Shown piece by piece: positions 1-6,406 of a stretch of DNA of 9,728 nt (the stretch's first letter is position 1; every line of letters starts with the position of its first letter). Source of the stretch: an uncultured Eubacteriales bacterium (GTDB lineage: Bacteria; Bacillota; Clostridia; Lachnospirales; Bianqueaceae). The stretch spans positions 1 through 9,728 of the forward strand of contig CABUPM010000083.1 in the NCBI GenBank assembly GCA_902493345.1. The letters run 5' to 3'. The position numbers and the translations under genes were made by a program. A model generated the notes under the pieces. It was given only the letters and a program-made list of their open reading frames with translations. It did no database searches and was not told where the DNA came from.

Positions 1-210
1 GGCGCCCTCCGCAAACGCGGAGAGCTGGACGGCAACCAGGCGCTGATTGATTTTGCCGAACATCTGGAATCCGCCAGTCTGGATACGCTGGAAGAAGGCT
101 ATATGACGAAGGATCTTGCGCAGCTGTGCGAAGACATCGTCCCCACTCCCTTGACATCCACCGCCTTTATCGGAGAGATCCGTAAAAGGCTGGAAAAATA
201 TTACGCGTAA
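1..210 (+). CDS. icd: NADP-dependent isocitrate dehydrogenase, C-terminal fragment
   Basis: The window opens inside this gene; the last 69 codons and a TAA stop are visible. The fragment begins GALRKRGELDGN and continues with a FAEHLESASLDTLEEGYMTK-like stretch, then KDLAQLCEDIVPTPLTST. This matches, from memory, the C-terminal helices of the eukaryotic-type (IDH1-like) NADP isocitrate dehydrogenase family, which ends in a similar GALxKRGELDGN...MTKDLA pattern. The enzyme oxidatively decarboxylates isocitrate to 2-oxoglutarate in the cytoplasm and makes NADPH. 2-Oxoglutarate is the carbon skeleton for ammonia assimilation, so the product is relevant to the glutamine operon on the other strand, though nothing shows co-regulation. 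Active-site residues lie upstream of the window and cannot be checked. Translation stops just before a strong terminator hairpin, so this is the end of its transcription unit. Confidence 0.85.
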   Translation, partial: GALRKRGELDGNQALIDFAEHLESASLDTLEEGYMTKDLAQLCEDIVPTPLTSTAFIGEIRKRLEKYYA

Positions 211-215
211 ACACC

Positions 216-256
216 TACGGCGCGCAAACCGATCCGGTCTGCACGCCGTATTCTTT
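216..256 (+). terminator. Intrinsic terminator after icd
   Basis: A long hairpin begins 6 nt after the icd stop. The outer arms TACGGCGCGCA and TGCACGCCGTA pair with a single mismatch, and the inner ACCG/CGGT arms close a 3-nt ATC loop. The hairpin is followed by TTCTTT (251-256). The T-run also supplies the first bases of the -35 box of the downstream promoter, so termination and re-initiation are packed into under 75 bp. Confidence 0.8.
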
Positions 257-282
257 ACACCGTCCGAAATCTGTGGTATACT
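254..282 (+). promoter_or_regulatory. Sigma-A type promoter for the CHR gene pair
   Basis: TTTACA at 254-259 and TATACT at 277-282 are separated by 17 bp, one mismatch each from the TTGACA/TATAAT consensus. The expected start near 289 leaves a leader of only about 17 nt, almost immediately followed by the ribosome binding site GGAGGTG (291-297). No operator-like repeat is evident apart from a short CCTCC-GT-GGAGG symmetry at 284-295, which includes the ribosome binding site. Confidence 0.6.
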
Positions 283-305
283 TCCTCCGTGGAGGTGTAG
301 CAATA

Positions 306-878
306 TTGAAAAAAAACTGGAAGCTCTATCTGGCTCTCTTCTGGGAGACATTCAAGATCAGCGCTTTTACCTTTGGCGGAGGATACGTGATCGTATCGCT
401 GATGAAAAAACAATTTGCCGACAAACGCGGCTGGATCGATGAAAAGGAGATGCTGGACTTTACAGCCATCGCTCAGTCCTCTCCCGGCTCGATCGCGGTC
501 AACGCTTCTATCCTTGTCGGTTACAAGGTCGGCGGCGCATTCGGAGCCCTGGTCGCCATTCTGGGAACCGTTCTCCCGCCCCTGGTGCTGCTGACAGCTC
601 TCTCCTATGTGTATTCCTGGTTCATCACCGTCGACGCGATCCGCTATATCCTGCTCGGAATGCAGGCAGGTGTCGCCGCTGTTGTCTGTGACGCTGTCTG
701 GAGCCTGGCGGCTGCCGTCTGGAAGGAATCCCGCTGGATTGCCGCTGTAACCGCAATTGCCTCTTTTGCTCTTGTCACTTTTCTCTCGGTCAATGTCATC
801 CTGATCGTCATTATCTGTATTCTGATGGGAATCATCCTGTACGGAAGGGAGGGTCGGCGTCTTGGACACACTCATTAA
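306..878 (+). CDS. CHR-family (chromate) transporter, half-size subunit 1
   Basis: This is a membrane protein of about 190 residues with a single CHR domain. The family includes the chromate exporter ChrA, and paired short forms are known in Bacillus (YwrA/YwrB), where both halves are needed for chromate resistance in a test host. Visible signatures are FTFGGGY at about 21-27, followed by a charged loop, AQSSPGSIAVN at 56-66, and several hydrophobic segments covering roughly 78-100, 105-140 and 144-178. I chose the TTG at 306 because GGAGGTG lies 8 nt upstream. A GTG at 273 in frame would place the binding site inside the gene and the start inside the -10 box. The 3' end overlaps the next gene by 17 nt. 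The real substrate in an anaerobe may not be chromate; that is not decidable from sequence. Confidence 0.88.
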   Translation: MKKNWKLYLALFWETFKISAFTFGGGYVIVSLMKKQFADKRGWIDEKEMLDFTAIAQSSPGSIAVNASILVGYKVGGAFGALVAILGTVLPPLVLLTALSYVYSWFITVDAIRYILLGMQAGVAAVVCDAVWSLAAAVWKESRWIAAVTAIASFALVTFLSVNVILIVIICILMGIILYGREGRRLGHTH

Positions 879-1428
879 ACTGTTCTGGGCCTTCTTTCAG
901 ATCGGCCTCTTTTCCATCGGCGGCGGCTATGCTGCCATTCCCCTGATTGAATCTCAGGTCATCGATTCGTATCACTGGATGACCGCCAACGAATTTACCG
1001 ATCTGATCACTATTTCCCAGATGACACCCGGTCCCATCGCGATCAACTCGGCGAGCTTTATCGGCACACGGATGGCCGGGGTTCCCGGCGCGCTGGTTGC
1101 CACTCTGGGCTGTGTGCTGCCCTCCTGCGTCATTGTTCTCCTGATCGCCTGGCTTTATCGCCGTTACAGCAATCTGCGGCTCATCGACGGCGCCCTGAAG
1201 GGACTGCGGCCTGCCGTTGTCGGCATGATCGCGACCGCCGCGCTGACCATGCTGCAATCTTCTTTTTGGGCCGCAACCGGTACTTCTGTCGGCGGAATCG
1301 ATATCGCGGCCATCCTGATCTTCATCTCAGCCCTGACCGCCCTGCGGAAATTCAAGCTGAGCCCTGTTCTCGTCATGTGCGTCTGCGGCGGTATCGGCTG
1401 GATCGTGTACTCCATATTCGGCGCCTAG
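862..1428 (+). CDS. CHR-family (chromate) transporter, half-size subunit 2
   Basis: This is the second single-domain CHR protein, 188 residues, partner of the preceding gene. It has the same layout: FSIGGGY at 17-23, SQMTPGPIAIN at 52-62, and hydrophobic segments at about 75-100, 115-135, 145-160 and 166-186. Short CHR proteins are thought to work as pairs with opposite membrane orientation, equivalent to the two halves of full-length ChrA. The start is TTG at 862, supported by GGGAGGG at 847-853 (8-nt spacing). It overlaps the upstream gene by 17 nt, so translation is probably coupled. The last 102 nt overlap the 3' end of the convergent pyridoxamine kinase gene. Substrate uncertain; family assignment firm. 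Confidence 0.9.
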   Translation: MDTLIKLFWAFFQIGLFSIGGGYAAIPLIESQVIDSYHWMTANEFTDLITISQMTPGPIAINSASFIGTRMAGVPGALVATLGCVLPSCVIVLLIAWLYRRYSNLRLIDGALKGLRPAVVGMIATAALTMLQSSFWAATGTSVGGIDIAAILIFISALTALRKFKLSPVLVMCVCGGIGWIVYSIFGA

Positions 1429-2235
1429 CCTCTCCAGATACCACTCTGACAGGATCCCTTTATAGCCGGAATGCACCCGCAGATCTTCCATCATAAATGT
1501 CCGTATCATCGAAGCCGCATAAGAAGCGGCTTCTTTTAATGGATGGCCCTCCAGGTTCCGCCCGACCAAAAGCGCCGCGAAGAGATCCCCGGTTCCCGGA
1601 TAATTGACCGGAATGTGCTCATAGGGAACCGAAAAGCTCTCTCCCTCCCAGCCATAGACCTGATGCACTCCGTCGATGCAGGCGCTGGTGATCACGACAT
1701 TGGATGCGCCTATTTGCCGCAGGGCCTCTATGAGCTCATCCATCTCCCCCTGCGTCAGATCTTCTCTCCCCTGAAAACGTCCGGCAAGATACTGTGCTTC
1801 CGTCATGTTGGGACAAATCACATCGGCAATCGCGCACAACCGCCGCATGCTCTCCACATTTTTCTCCGTAACGGAATTGTAGAGCCGGCCCCGATCCCCC
1901 ATGATGGGATCCACATAGACCCGAATCCCATGGGTCTTTTTTTGATCCGATAAATATTCCCGTAAAAATTCGGCCTGCGCCTCAGATACAATGTATCCGG
2001 TACAGGCCGCTTCATAATCAAGCTTCAGTTCTTCCCAGACCTTCACGCATTCCCGCATGTAGTCCGTCATATCCCGCACGGCAAAGCGTCCGTAATCGAG
2101 CGTATTGGAAATGATCGCTGTCGGCAGCAGCATCAGCTCATACCCCATGCGCGCCAGAATCGGCGGCATGCCTGCAAGAGCGACCTTACCGTATCCCGGC
2201 TGATCATTGATCAGAACAATCCTTTTTCCTTGCAT
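1327..2235 (-). CDS. pdxK: Pyridoxamine/pyridoxal kinase (PdxK/PdxY-like, ribokinase fold)
   Basis: The predicted 302-residue cytoplasmic kinase phosphorylates vitamin B6 forms with ATP, feeding pyridoxal 5'-phosphate. Visible features are the N-terminal strand IVLINDQPGYGK (6-17), a substrate-region IISNTLDYGRF (41-51), VDPIMGD (108-114), the nucleotide-site motif CPNMTE (141-146), and NYPGTGD (211-217), whose Asp217 is the expected catalytic base. The start ATG is set by AGGAGG with 7-nt spacing. The family core appears to end near WYLERL (265-270), exactly where the opposing CHR gene ends. The last 32 or so residues are encoded antisense to that gene and look like a non-conserved, acidic and polar tail. 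It lies 39 nt after purF and has its own promoter-like sequence, so it may be both operon-distal and independently transcribed. A thiamine-pathway HMP-P kinase is less likely. Confidence 0.88.
   Translation of the reverse strand: MQGKRIVLINDQPGYGKVALAGMPPILARMGYELMLLPTAIISNTLDYGRFAVRDMTDYMRECVKVWEELKLDYEAACTGYIVSEAQAEFLREYLSDQKKTHGIRVYVDPIMGDRGRLYNSVTEKNVESMRRLCAIADVICPNMTEAQYLAGRFQGREDLTQGEMDELIEALRQIGASNVVITSACIDGVHQVYGWEGESFSVPYEHIPVNYPGTGDLFAALLVGRNLEGHPLKEAASYAASMIRTFMMEDLRVHSGYKGILSEWYLERLGAEYGVHDPADTAADAHDENRAQLEFPQGGQG
1511..1537 (+). terminator. Intrinsic terminator of the CHR operon, inside the opposing kinase gene
   Basis: GAAGCCGC (1511-1518) and GCGGCTTC (1526-1533) form a perfect 8-bp stem with a 7-nt loop, followed by TTTT (1534-1537) and AAT. 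It lies 83 nt beyond the stop of the second CHR gene. On the - strand the same bases are codons for the AASYAAS segment of the pyridoxamine kinase. There is no T-run on the - strand side, so it should act only on + strand transcripts. Confidence 0.65.
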
Positions 2236-2258
2236 TCTATCTCCTCCTGTCTCTGCCT

Positions 2259-2287
2259 ATTGTAGCAGATTCCGTCAGAAAGTGCAA
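2259..2287 (-). promoter_or_regulatory. Promoter-like sequence in front of the pyridoxamine kinase gene
   Basis: Read on the - strand, TTGCAC (2287-2282) and TACAAT (2264-2259) are separated by 17 bp, and TGC directly precedes the -10 box, giving an extended -10 (TGCTACAAT). The predicted start near 2252 lies just ahead of the ribosome binding site at 2243-2248. The -35 box is within the last codons of purF. This would allow the kinase to be made independently of the glnA promoter. Confidence 0.5.
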
Positions 2288-3642
2288 TTATAAAGTCCTG
2301 TCGGGTACTGCCCGTCAAAGCAGGCGTAGCAGCATTGTCCTTCTCCATAGATGCGTACCAGATCTTCTACACTCAGGAACTTCAGCGAATCCGCGCCAAT
2401 CCATTGCGCCAGCTCTTCCGGCTCTTTGTGCGCGGAGATCAGTTCCTGTCTTGTCGCGATGTCCACTCCGTAAAAACAGGGCCAGCGAAGCGGCGGAGAC
2501 GCAATCCTTAAGTGTACCTCCCGTGCTCCCGCTTCTTTGAGAATCCGGATGATTCTGCGCGAGGTTGTTCCCCGGACGATAGAATCATCAATCAGCACAA
2601 TCCTTTTTCCCTGAACCACGGCCCGATTGGCAGAAAGCTTCATCCGCACGCCCATATCTCTCAGCTCCTGCGTCGGCTCAATGAAGGTCCGTCCCACATA
2701 CCGGTTCTTGATCAGTCCCATCTCATTGGGCAGTCCGCTCACCTGGGCATATCCCATCGCCGCGGAGAGGGAGGAATCCGGCACACCGGCTACGATATCC
2801 GCCTCCAGTCCATCCGCGTGGTCCTTTTCCGCCAGGATACATCCGGAGAGCCTGCGGGCGGAATGGACATTGACACCGTCGAGCGTACTGTCCGGCCTCG
2901 CAAAATATACATACTCCATAGCGCACAGATGGTGCCTTGTCTCTTCGGTATAGTACATCGTCTCGACTCCGTGTTCCGAGATCTTAACCACTTCTCCCGG
3001 CTGGATATCCCGTTCCCAGACCGCTCCCAGCGCTTCCAGCGCGCAAGTCTCGCTGGCGACGCAGTATCCTTCTCCGAAGCGTGCGATGGACAGAGGCCGC
3101 AGTCCGTTCTTATCCCGCGCCGCATACAGCGAATGCTCTGTCAGAACCACAAAAGCAAAGGATCCGTCCATCTGGCGGCACGCGCCGGCGATCTTCTCCA
3201 TCATGCTCCCATGTCCTCGCTGAATCAGATGCAGTATGATCTCGCTGTCGCTGCTGCTGAAAAAGATGCTGCCCTGCTCCTCCAGCTTCTGCCGCAGAAC
3301 ATCCGCGTTGACAATCTGTCCGTTATGCGCCGCGGCAATGCTTCCGATCGTGGCGCGAGCCATCAGCGGCTGCACATTCTCCGCCACATCGCCTCCTGCC
3401 GTGGAATAGCGTACATGGCCGATGCTGTTATTTCCAGGGAGACTCCGAAGCTTTCCGTCCTGAAAAACATCCGCCACCAATCCCTGTCCTTTATAGCAGT
3501 AGAGCTTCTCTCCGTCGCTTGTAGCGATACCTGCGCCCTCCTGTCCCCGATGCTGCAGTGCATGCAGCGCAAAATACGCATGCGTCGCGGCTGACTCGTG
3601 ATGGAAGATTCCGACTACACCGCATTCTTCATGTAAACTCAT
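2275..3642 (-). CDS. purF: Amidophosphoribosyltransferase (PRPP amidotransferase)
   Basis: PurF catalyses the first committed step of purine synthesis: PRPP plus glutamine gives 5-phosphoribosylamine. The protein is 455 residues. An N-terminal class II glutaminase domain starts with MSLHEECGVVGIF; Cys7 is the nucleophile, exposed after removal of a six-residue leader. HRGQEGAG (31-38), HVRYSTAGG (76-84), HNGQIVN (106-112) and the SDSEIIL stretch (131-137) are conserved glutaminase elements. The C-terminal phosphoribosyltransferase domain has the PRPP loop VLIDDSIVRGTTS (349-361). Four cysteines fit the Bacillus-type [4Fe-4S] cluster: Cys240 (HHLCAMEYVYF), Cys389 (WPCFYG) and Cys438/Cys441 (CYACFDG). 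The ATG overlaps the dapL stop (ATGA), with GGAGG at 3652-3656, 9 nt upstream. It is one of three glutamine-consuming enzymes in this operon. Confidence 0.97.
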   Translation of the reverse strand: MSLHEECGVVGIFHHESAATHAYFALHALQHRGQEGAGIATSDGEKLYCYKGQGLVADVFQDGKLRSLPGNNSIGHVRYSTAGGDVAENVQPLMARATIGSIAAAHNGQIVNADVLRQKLEEQGSIFFSSSDSEIILHLIQRGHGSMMEKIAGACRQMDGSFAFVVLTEHSLYAARDKNGLRPLSIARFGEGYCVASETCALEALGAVWERDIQPGEVVKISEHGVETMYYTEETRHHLCAMEYVYFARPDSTLDGVNVHSARRLSGCILAEKDHADGLEADIVAGVPDSSLSAAMGYAQVSGLPNEMGLIKNRYVGRTFIEPTQELRDMGVRMKLSANRAVVQGKRIVLIDDSIVRGTTSRRIIRILKEAGAREVHLRIASPPLRWPCFYGVDIATRQELISAHKEPEELAQWIGADSLKFLSVEDLVRIYGEGQCCYACFDGQYPTGLYNCTF

Positions 3643-4802
3643 GCTTCTCCGCCTCCGTAGCAGCGTTTCATTCTCTCCATGGCTTCCTTGGCCGCCTCCG
3701 GCGTTCCAAAAGCTGTCAGGCGGAAGAAGCCTTCTCCATTTTTACCAAAACCTGCGCCCGGTGTTCCCACAACCTGCGCCCGGTGCAATAGATCGTCAAA
3801 AAATGTCCAGGAATCTATCCCGTTCGGGCACTGCATCCAGATATACGGAGAATTCTTTCCTCCAATGTGCCAGATCTTAAGGTCTGTCAGCGCCGCGCTG
3901 ATGACCCTGGCATTGTTCTGATAGACGCTTCGGTTGGCCGCGCAGCCCGCGAGACCCTGCTCCGAAAAGACCGCGGCCGCGGCTCTTTGTACCGGATAGG
4001 ATACGCCGTTAAACTTGGTTGTCTGACGCCGCAGCCACATATCATGCAGAGACATTCCGCAGCGGACCAGCTTGGAGGGAACCACCGTATAACCACAGCG
4101 GATTCCGGTAAAGCCGGCCGTCTTGGACAGCGAGCAAAATTCTACCGCACACTCTTCCGCTCCTGGGATCTCATAGATGCTATGCGGAATCTCCGGCTGC
4201 ACCACAAAGGACTCGTACGCCGCGTCAAAGAGAATCACCGCGTCCTTCTCCCGCGCGTAATCCACCCAGACTTGCAGCTGTTCCCTGGTATACGCGGCTC
4301 CGGTAGGATTGTTCGGAGAACACAGGTAGATCAGGTCCGCCGCTACCGCTTCATCCGGCATCGGCAGAAAATCATTGCGTCCATCCATGACATTGGTATC
4401 CCGATAGACCGGATACACCGGATCCGGAATCAAAACCGTATTGTCTCTATCAAAGAGATCCAGAAAATTTCCCAGGTCGCTCTTGGCGCCGTCGCTGATA
4501 AAAAGGTCCGCCGCCGGGATCTCCACCCCGTAGCCCTGATAATACCGGCAGATGGCTTCCCGCAAAAAGGCGTACCCCTGCTCCGGCCCATATCCATGAA
4601 AGGTCTCGGCCCTCCCCTGGTCCTCAGCCGCTTCCTTCATGGCCTCAATGACCTCCGGACAGATCGGCTGCGTCACGTCTCCGATTCCCAGGCGAAGGAT
4701 CCGGGCCTCCGGATGCTCCGCCTGATACGCCGCTACACGTTTGGAAATCCCCGCGAACAGATAATCCCGACTTAAATTCCGATATCCGTCGTTGATCTTC
4801 AC
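3639..4802 (-). CDS. dapL: LL-diaminopimelate aminotransferase
   Basis: DapL converts tetrahydrodipicolinate directly to LL-2,6-diaminopimelate using glutamate as amino donor, bypassing the acyl-blocked steps of lysine and peptidoglycan synthesis. The 387-residue fold-type I PLP enzyme begins MKINDGYRNLSRDYLFAGIS, typical of DapL. It carries LGIGDVTQPICP (38-49), FHGYGPEQGY (68-77), SPNNPTG (162-168), LFDAAYE (191-197), the PLP-binding Lys227 in SLSKTAGFTGIR, and a substrate carboxylate Arg361 in FFRLTAFG. The start is GTG: its last two bases are the start of the pyrG TGA stop (GTGA overlap), and AAAGGAG lies 9 nt upstream. It overlaps purF by 4 nt downstream. Its place among nucleotide-synthesis genes is unusual; a link through glutamate use is an inference. 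A generic aspartate aminotransferase is the alternative, but the N-terminal match favours DapL. Confidence 0.93.
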   Translation of the reverse strand: MKINDGYRNLSRDYLFAGISKRVAAYQAEHPEARILRLGIGDVTQPICPEVIEAMKEAAEDQGRAETFHGYGPEQGYAFLREAICRYYQGYGVEIPAADLFISDGAKSDLGNFLDLFDRDNTVLIPDPVYPVYRDTNVMDGRNDFLPMPDEAVAADLIYLCSPNNPTGAAYTREQLQVWVDYAREKDAVILFDAAYESFVVQPEIPHSIYEIPGAEECAVEFCSLSKTAGFTGIRCGYTVVPSKLVRCGMSLHDMWLRRQTTKFNGVSYPVQRAAAAVFSEQGLAGCAANRSVYQNNARVISAALTDLKIWHIGGKNSPYIWMQCPNGIDSWTFFDDLLHRAQVVGTPGAGFGKNGEGFFRLTAFGTPEAAKEAMERMKRCYGGGEA

Positions 4803-6406
4803 CTGTCCGCACTCCTTTCTGCCGCGGCGCCGACAAAGGCCTTAAAGAGAGGATGCGCCTTGTTGGGACGGCTCTTGAACTCCGGATGGTATTGTACACC
4901 GATATAGAACGAATGCTCCGGAAGCTCCAGTGCCTCACAGAGTCTTCCGTCCGGAGACAGGCCGGATAATACGGCTCCGCCCTTGCGGAATTCCTCCCTG
5001 TAATCATTGTTGAACTCGTACCTGTGGCGGTGGCGCTCCTGGATCTGCTCTTCGCCATATACCTTCCGCAGCAGGCTTCCTTCAGCCGTATCACACGGAT
5101 ACGCTCCCAGCCGCATGGTGCCGCCCTTAGGAATATTGCCGTGCTGATCCGGCATCAGGTCGATCACCGGATGCGTCGTATCCGGCGCGAATTCTCTGGA
5201 ATGCGCATCCGCGTATCCCAGCACATTTCTGGCAAATTCAATCGCAGCGATCTGCATGCCCAGGCAGATCCCGAAATACGGAACTCCGCTGGTTCTGGCA
5301 TACTCTGCCGCCGCAATCATTCCTTCAATGCCTCGGATTCCAAAACCGCCCGGAACGATAATTCCGTCGGCATCCTTGAGCCGTTCTGCCACATTCTCCC
5401 GTGTCAGCTCTTCGCTGTCCACCCAGTCGATCTTGACCTTAACTCCGTTCTCCCAGCCGCCATGGGCCAATGCTTCCGCTACGGAGAGGTACGAGTCATG
5501 CAGCTGTACATACTTTCCTACCAGAGCGATTCTCACCGTACGTCCGCAGCTGTGGATCCGTTCCAGCATCGCTTCCCATCCACTCAGATTACAAGGACGG
5601 TCCTCCATGCCCAGCTCCCGGATAACGATTTTGGCAAGTCCTGCCTTTTCCAGCATGATCGGGCATTCATACAGAACCGGCAATGTCCTGTTCTCTATCA
5701 CACAGTCTCTTTTCACATTACAGAACAACGCGATCTTATTCAGGACGCTCTCCTCCACAGGCTCATCGACACGCGCTACGATGACGTCCGGCATGATTCC
5801 GAAGGACTGCAGTTCCTTGACAGAGTGCTGCGTAGGCTTGGACTTATGCTCTCCGGAGGACTGAATATACGGAATCAGCGTCACATGGATAAACAGGCAG
5901 TTGCTGCGTCCCACCTCATGGGATATCTGACGGATCGCTTCCAGGAACGGCTGCGACTCGATGTCTCCGGTGGTTCCGCCGATCTCCGTGATTACGACAT
6001 CCGCGTCCGTCTTTTCCTGCACTGCATAGATGAAGGATTTAATCTCGTTGGTTATATGGGGAATCACCTGTACCGTCTCGCCGAGATACTCTCCACGGCG
6101 CTCTTTATTCAGTACGTTCCAGTATACCTTACCCGTTGTCAAATTGGAGAACTTATTCAGATTCTCATTGATAAAACGCTCATAATGCCCCAGATCCAGA
6201 TCCGTTTCCGCACCATCCTCGGTTACAAAAACTTCGCCGTGCTGATAGGGGCTCATGGTTCCCGGATCGATATTGATATAGGGGTCCAGCTTCTGCGCCG
6301 CCACCTTATATCCGCGCGCCTTCAGCAGCCGTCCTAGGGAAGCCGCTGTGATTCCTTTGCCCAATCCGGATACTACACCGCCTGTTACAAAAATAAATTT
6401 CGCCAT
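4799..6406 (-). CDS. pyrG: CTP synthase (glutamine hydrolysing)
   Basis: PyrG aminates UTP to CTP using ATP and ammonia from glutamine. The 535-residue protein has the normal two-domain layout. The synthase domain (about 1-270) starts with MAKFIFVTGGVVSGLGKGI, which contains the P-loop, then DPYINIDPGTMSP (41-53), EDGAETDLDLGHYERF (63-78) and EIGGTTGDIES (141-151). The class I glutamine amidotransferase domain (about 290-530) has the nucleophile Cys381 in YFGICLGMQ and the His507/Glu509 pair in VQYHPEF. No active-site loss is visible. The start ATG overlaps the carA stop by one base (TAATG), with GGAGG at 6415-6419, 8 nt upstream. The stop overlaps the GTG of dapL. Likely regulated together with glnA from the upstream promoter and leader. 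Confidence 0.98.
   Translation of the reverse strand: MAKFIFVTGGVVSGLGKGITAASLGRLLKARGYKVAAQKLDPYINIDPGTMSPYQHGEVFVTEDGAETDLDLGHYERFINENLNKFSNLTTGKVYWNVLNKERRGEYLGETVQVIPHITNEIKSFIYAVQEKTDADVVITEIGGTTGDIESQPFLEAIRQISHEVGRSNCLFIHVTLIPYIQSSGEHKSKPTQHSVKELQSFGIMPDVIVARVDEPVEESVLNKIALFCNVKRDCVIENRTLPVLYECPIMLEKAGLAKIVIRELGMEDRPCNLSGWEAMLERIHSCGRTVRIALVGKYVQLHDSYLSVAEALAHGGWENGVKVKIDWVDSEELTRENVAERLKDADGIIVPGGFGIRGIEGMIAAAEYARTSGVPYFGICLGMQIAAIEFARNVLGYADAHSREFAPDTTHPVIDLMPDQHGNIPKGGTMRLGAYPCDTAEGSLLRKVYGEEQIQERHRHRYEFNNDYREEFRKGGAVLSGLSPDGRLCEALELPEHSFYIGVQYHPEFKSRPNKAHPLFKAFVGAAAERSADR

Noticed and set aside
255..1257. Antisense frames on the - strand opposite the CHR genes (255-875 and 832-1257)
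   Set aside because: The translations are rich in Asp, Gln, Gly and Arg with no recognisable domain, while the + strand frames are clear CHR membrane proteins with good ribosome binding sites.
1200..1327. Search for an intrinsic terminator for the - strand operon after the kinase stop
   Set aside because: No stem followed by a T-run on the - strand was found within about 125 nt; the transcript may run further into the CHR genes or end by another mechanism.
4891..4913. TGTACAAT resembling an extended -10 box on the - strand inside pyrG
   Set aside because: The bases encode the conserved IGVQYHPEF region and no acceptable -35 box is found 16-18 bp upstream.
5024..6337. 437-codon open frame on the + strand opposite pyrG, and similar long frames at 2512-3594, 3867-4775 and 8371-9216
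   Set aside because: They lie wholly antisense to strongly recognised genes, have low-complexity Arg/His/Leu-rich translations typical of the reverse frame of GC-rich-third-position genes, and show no family signature.
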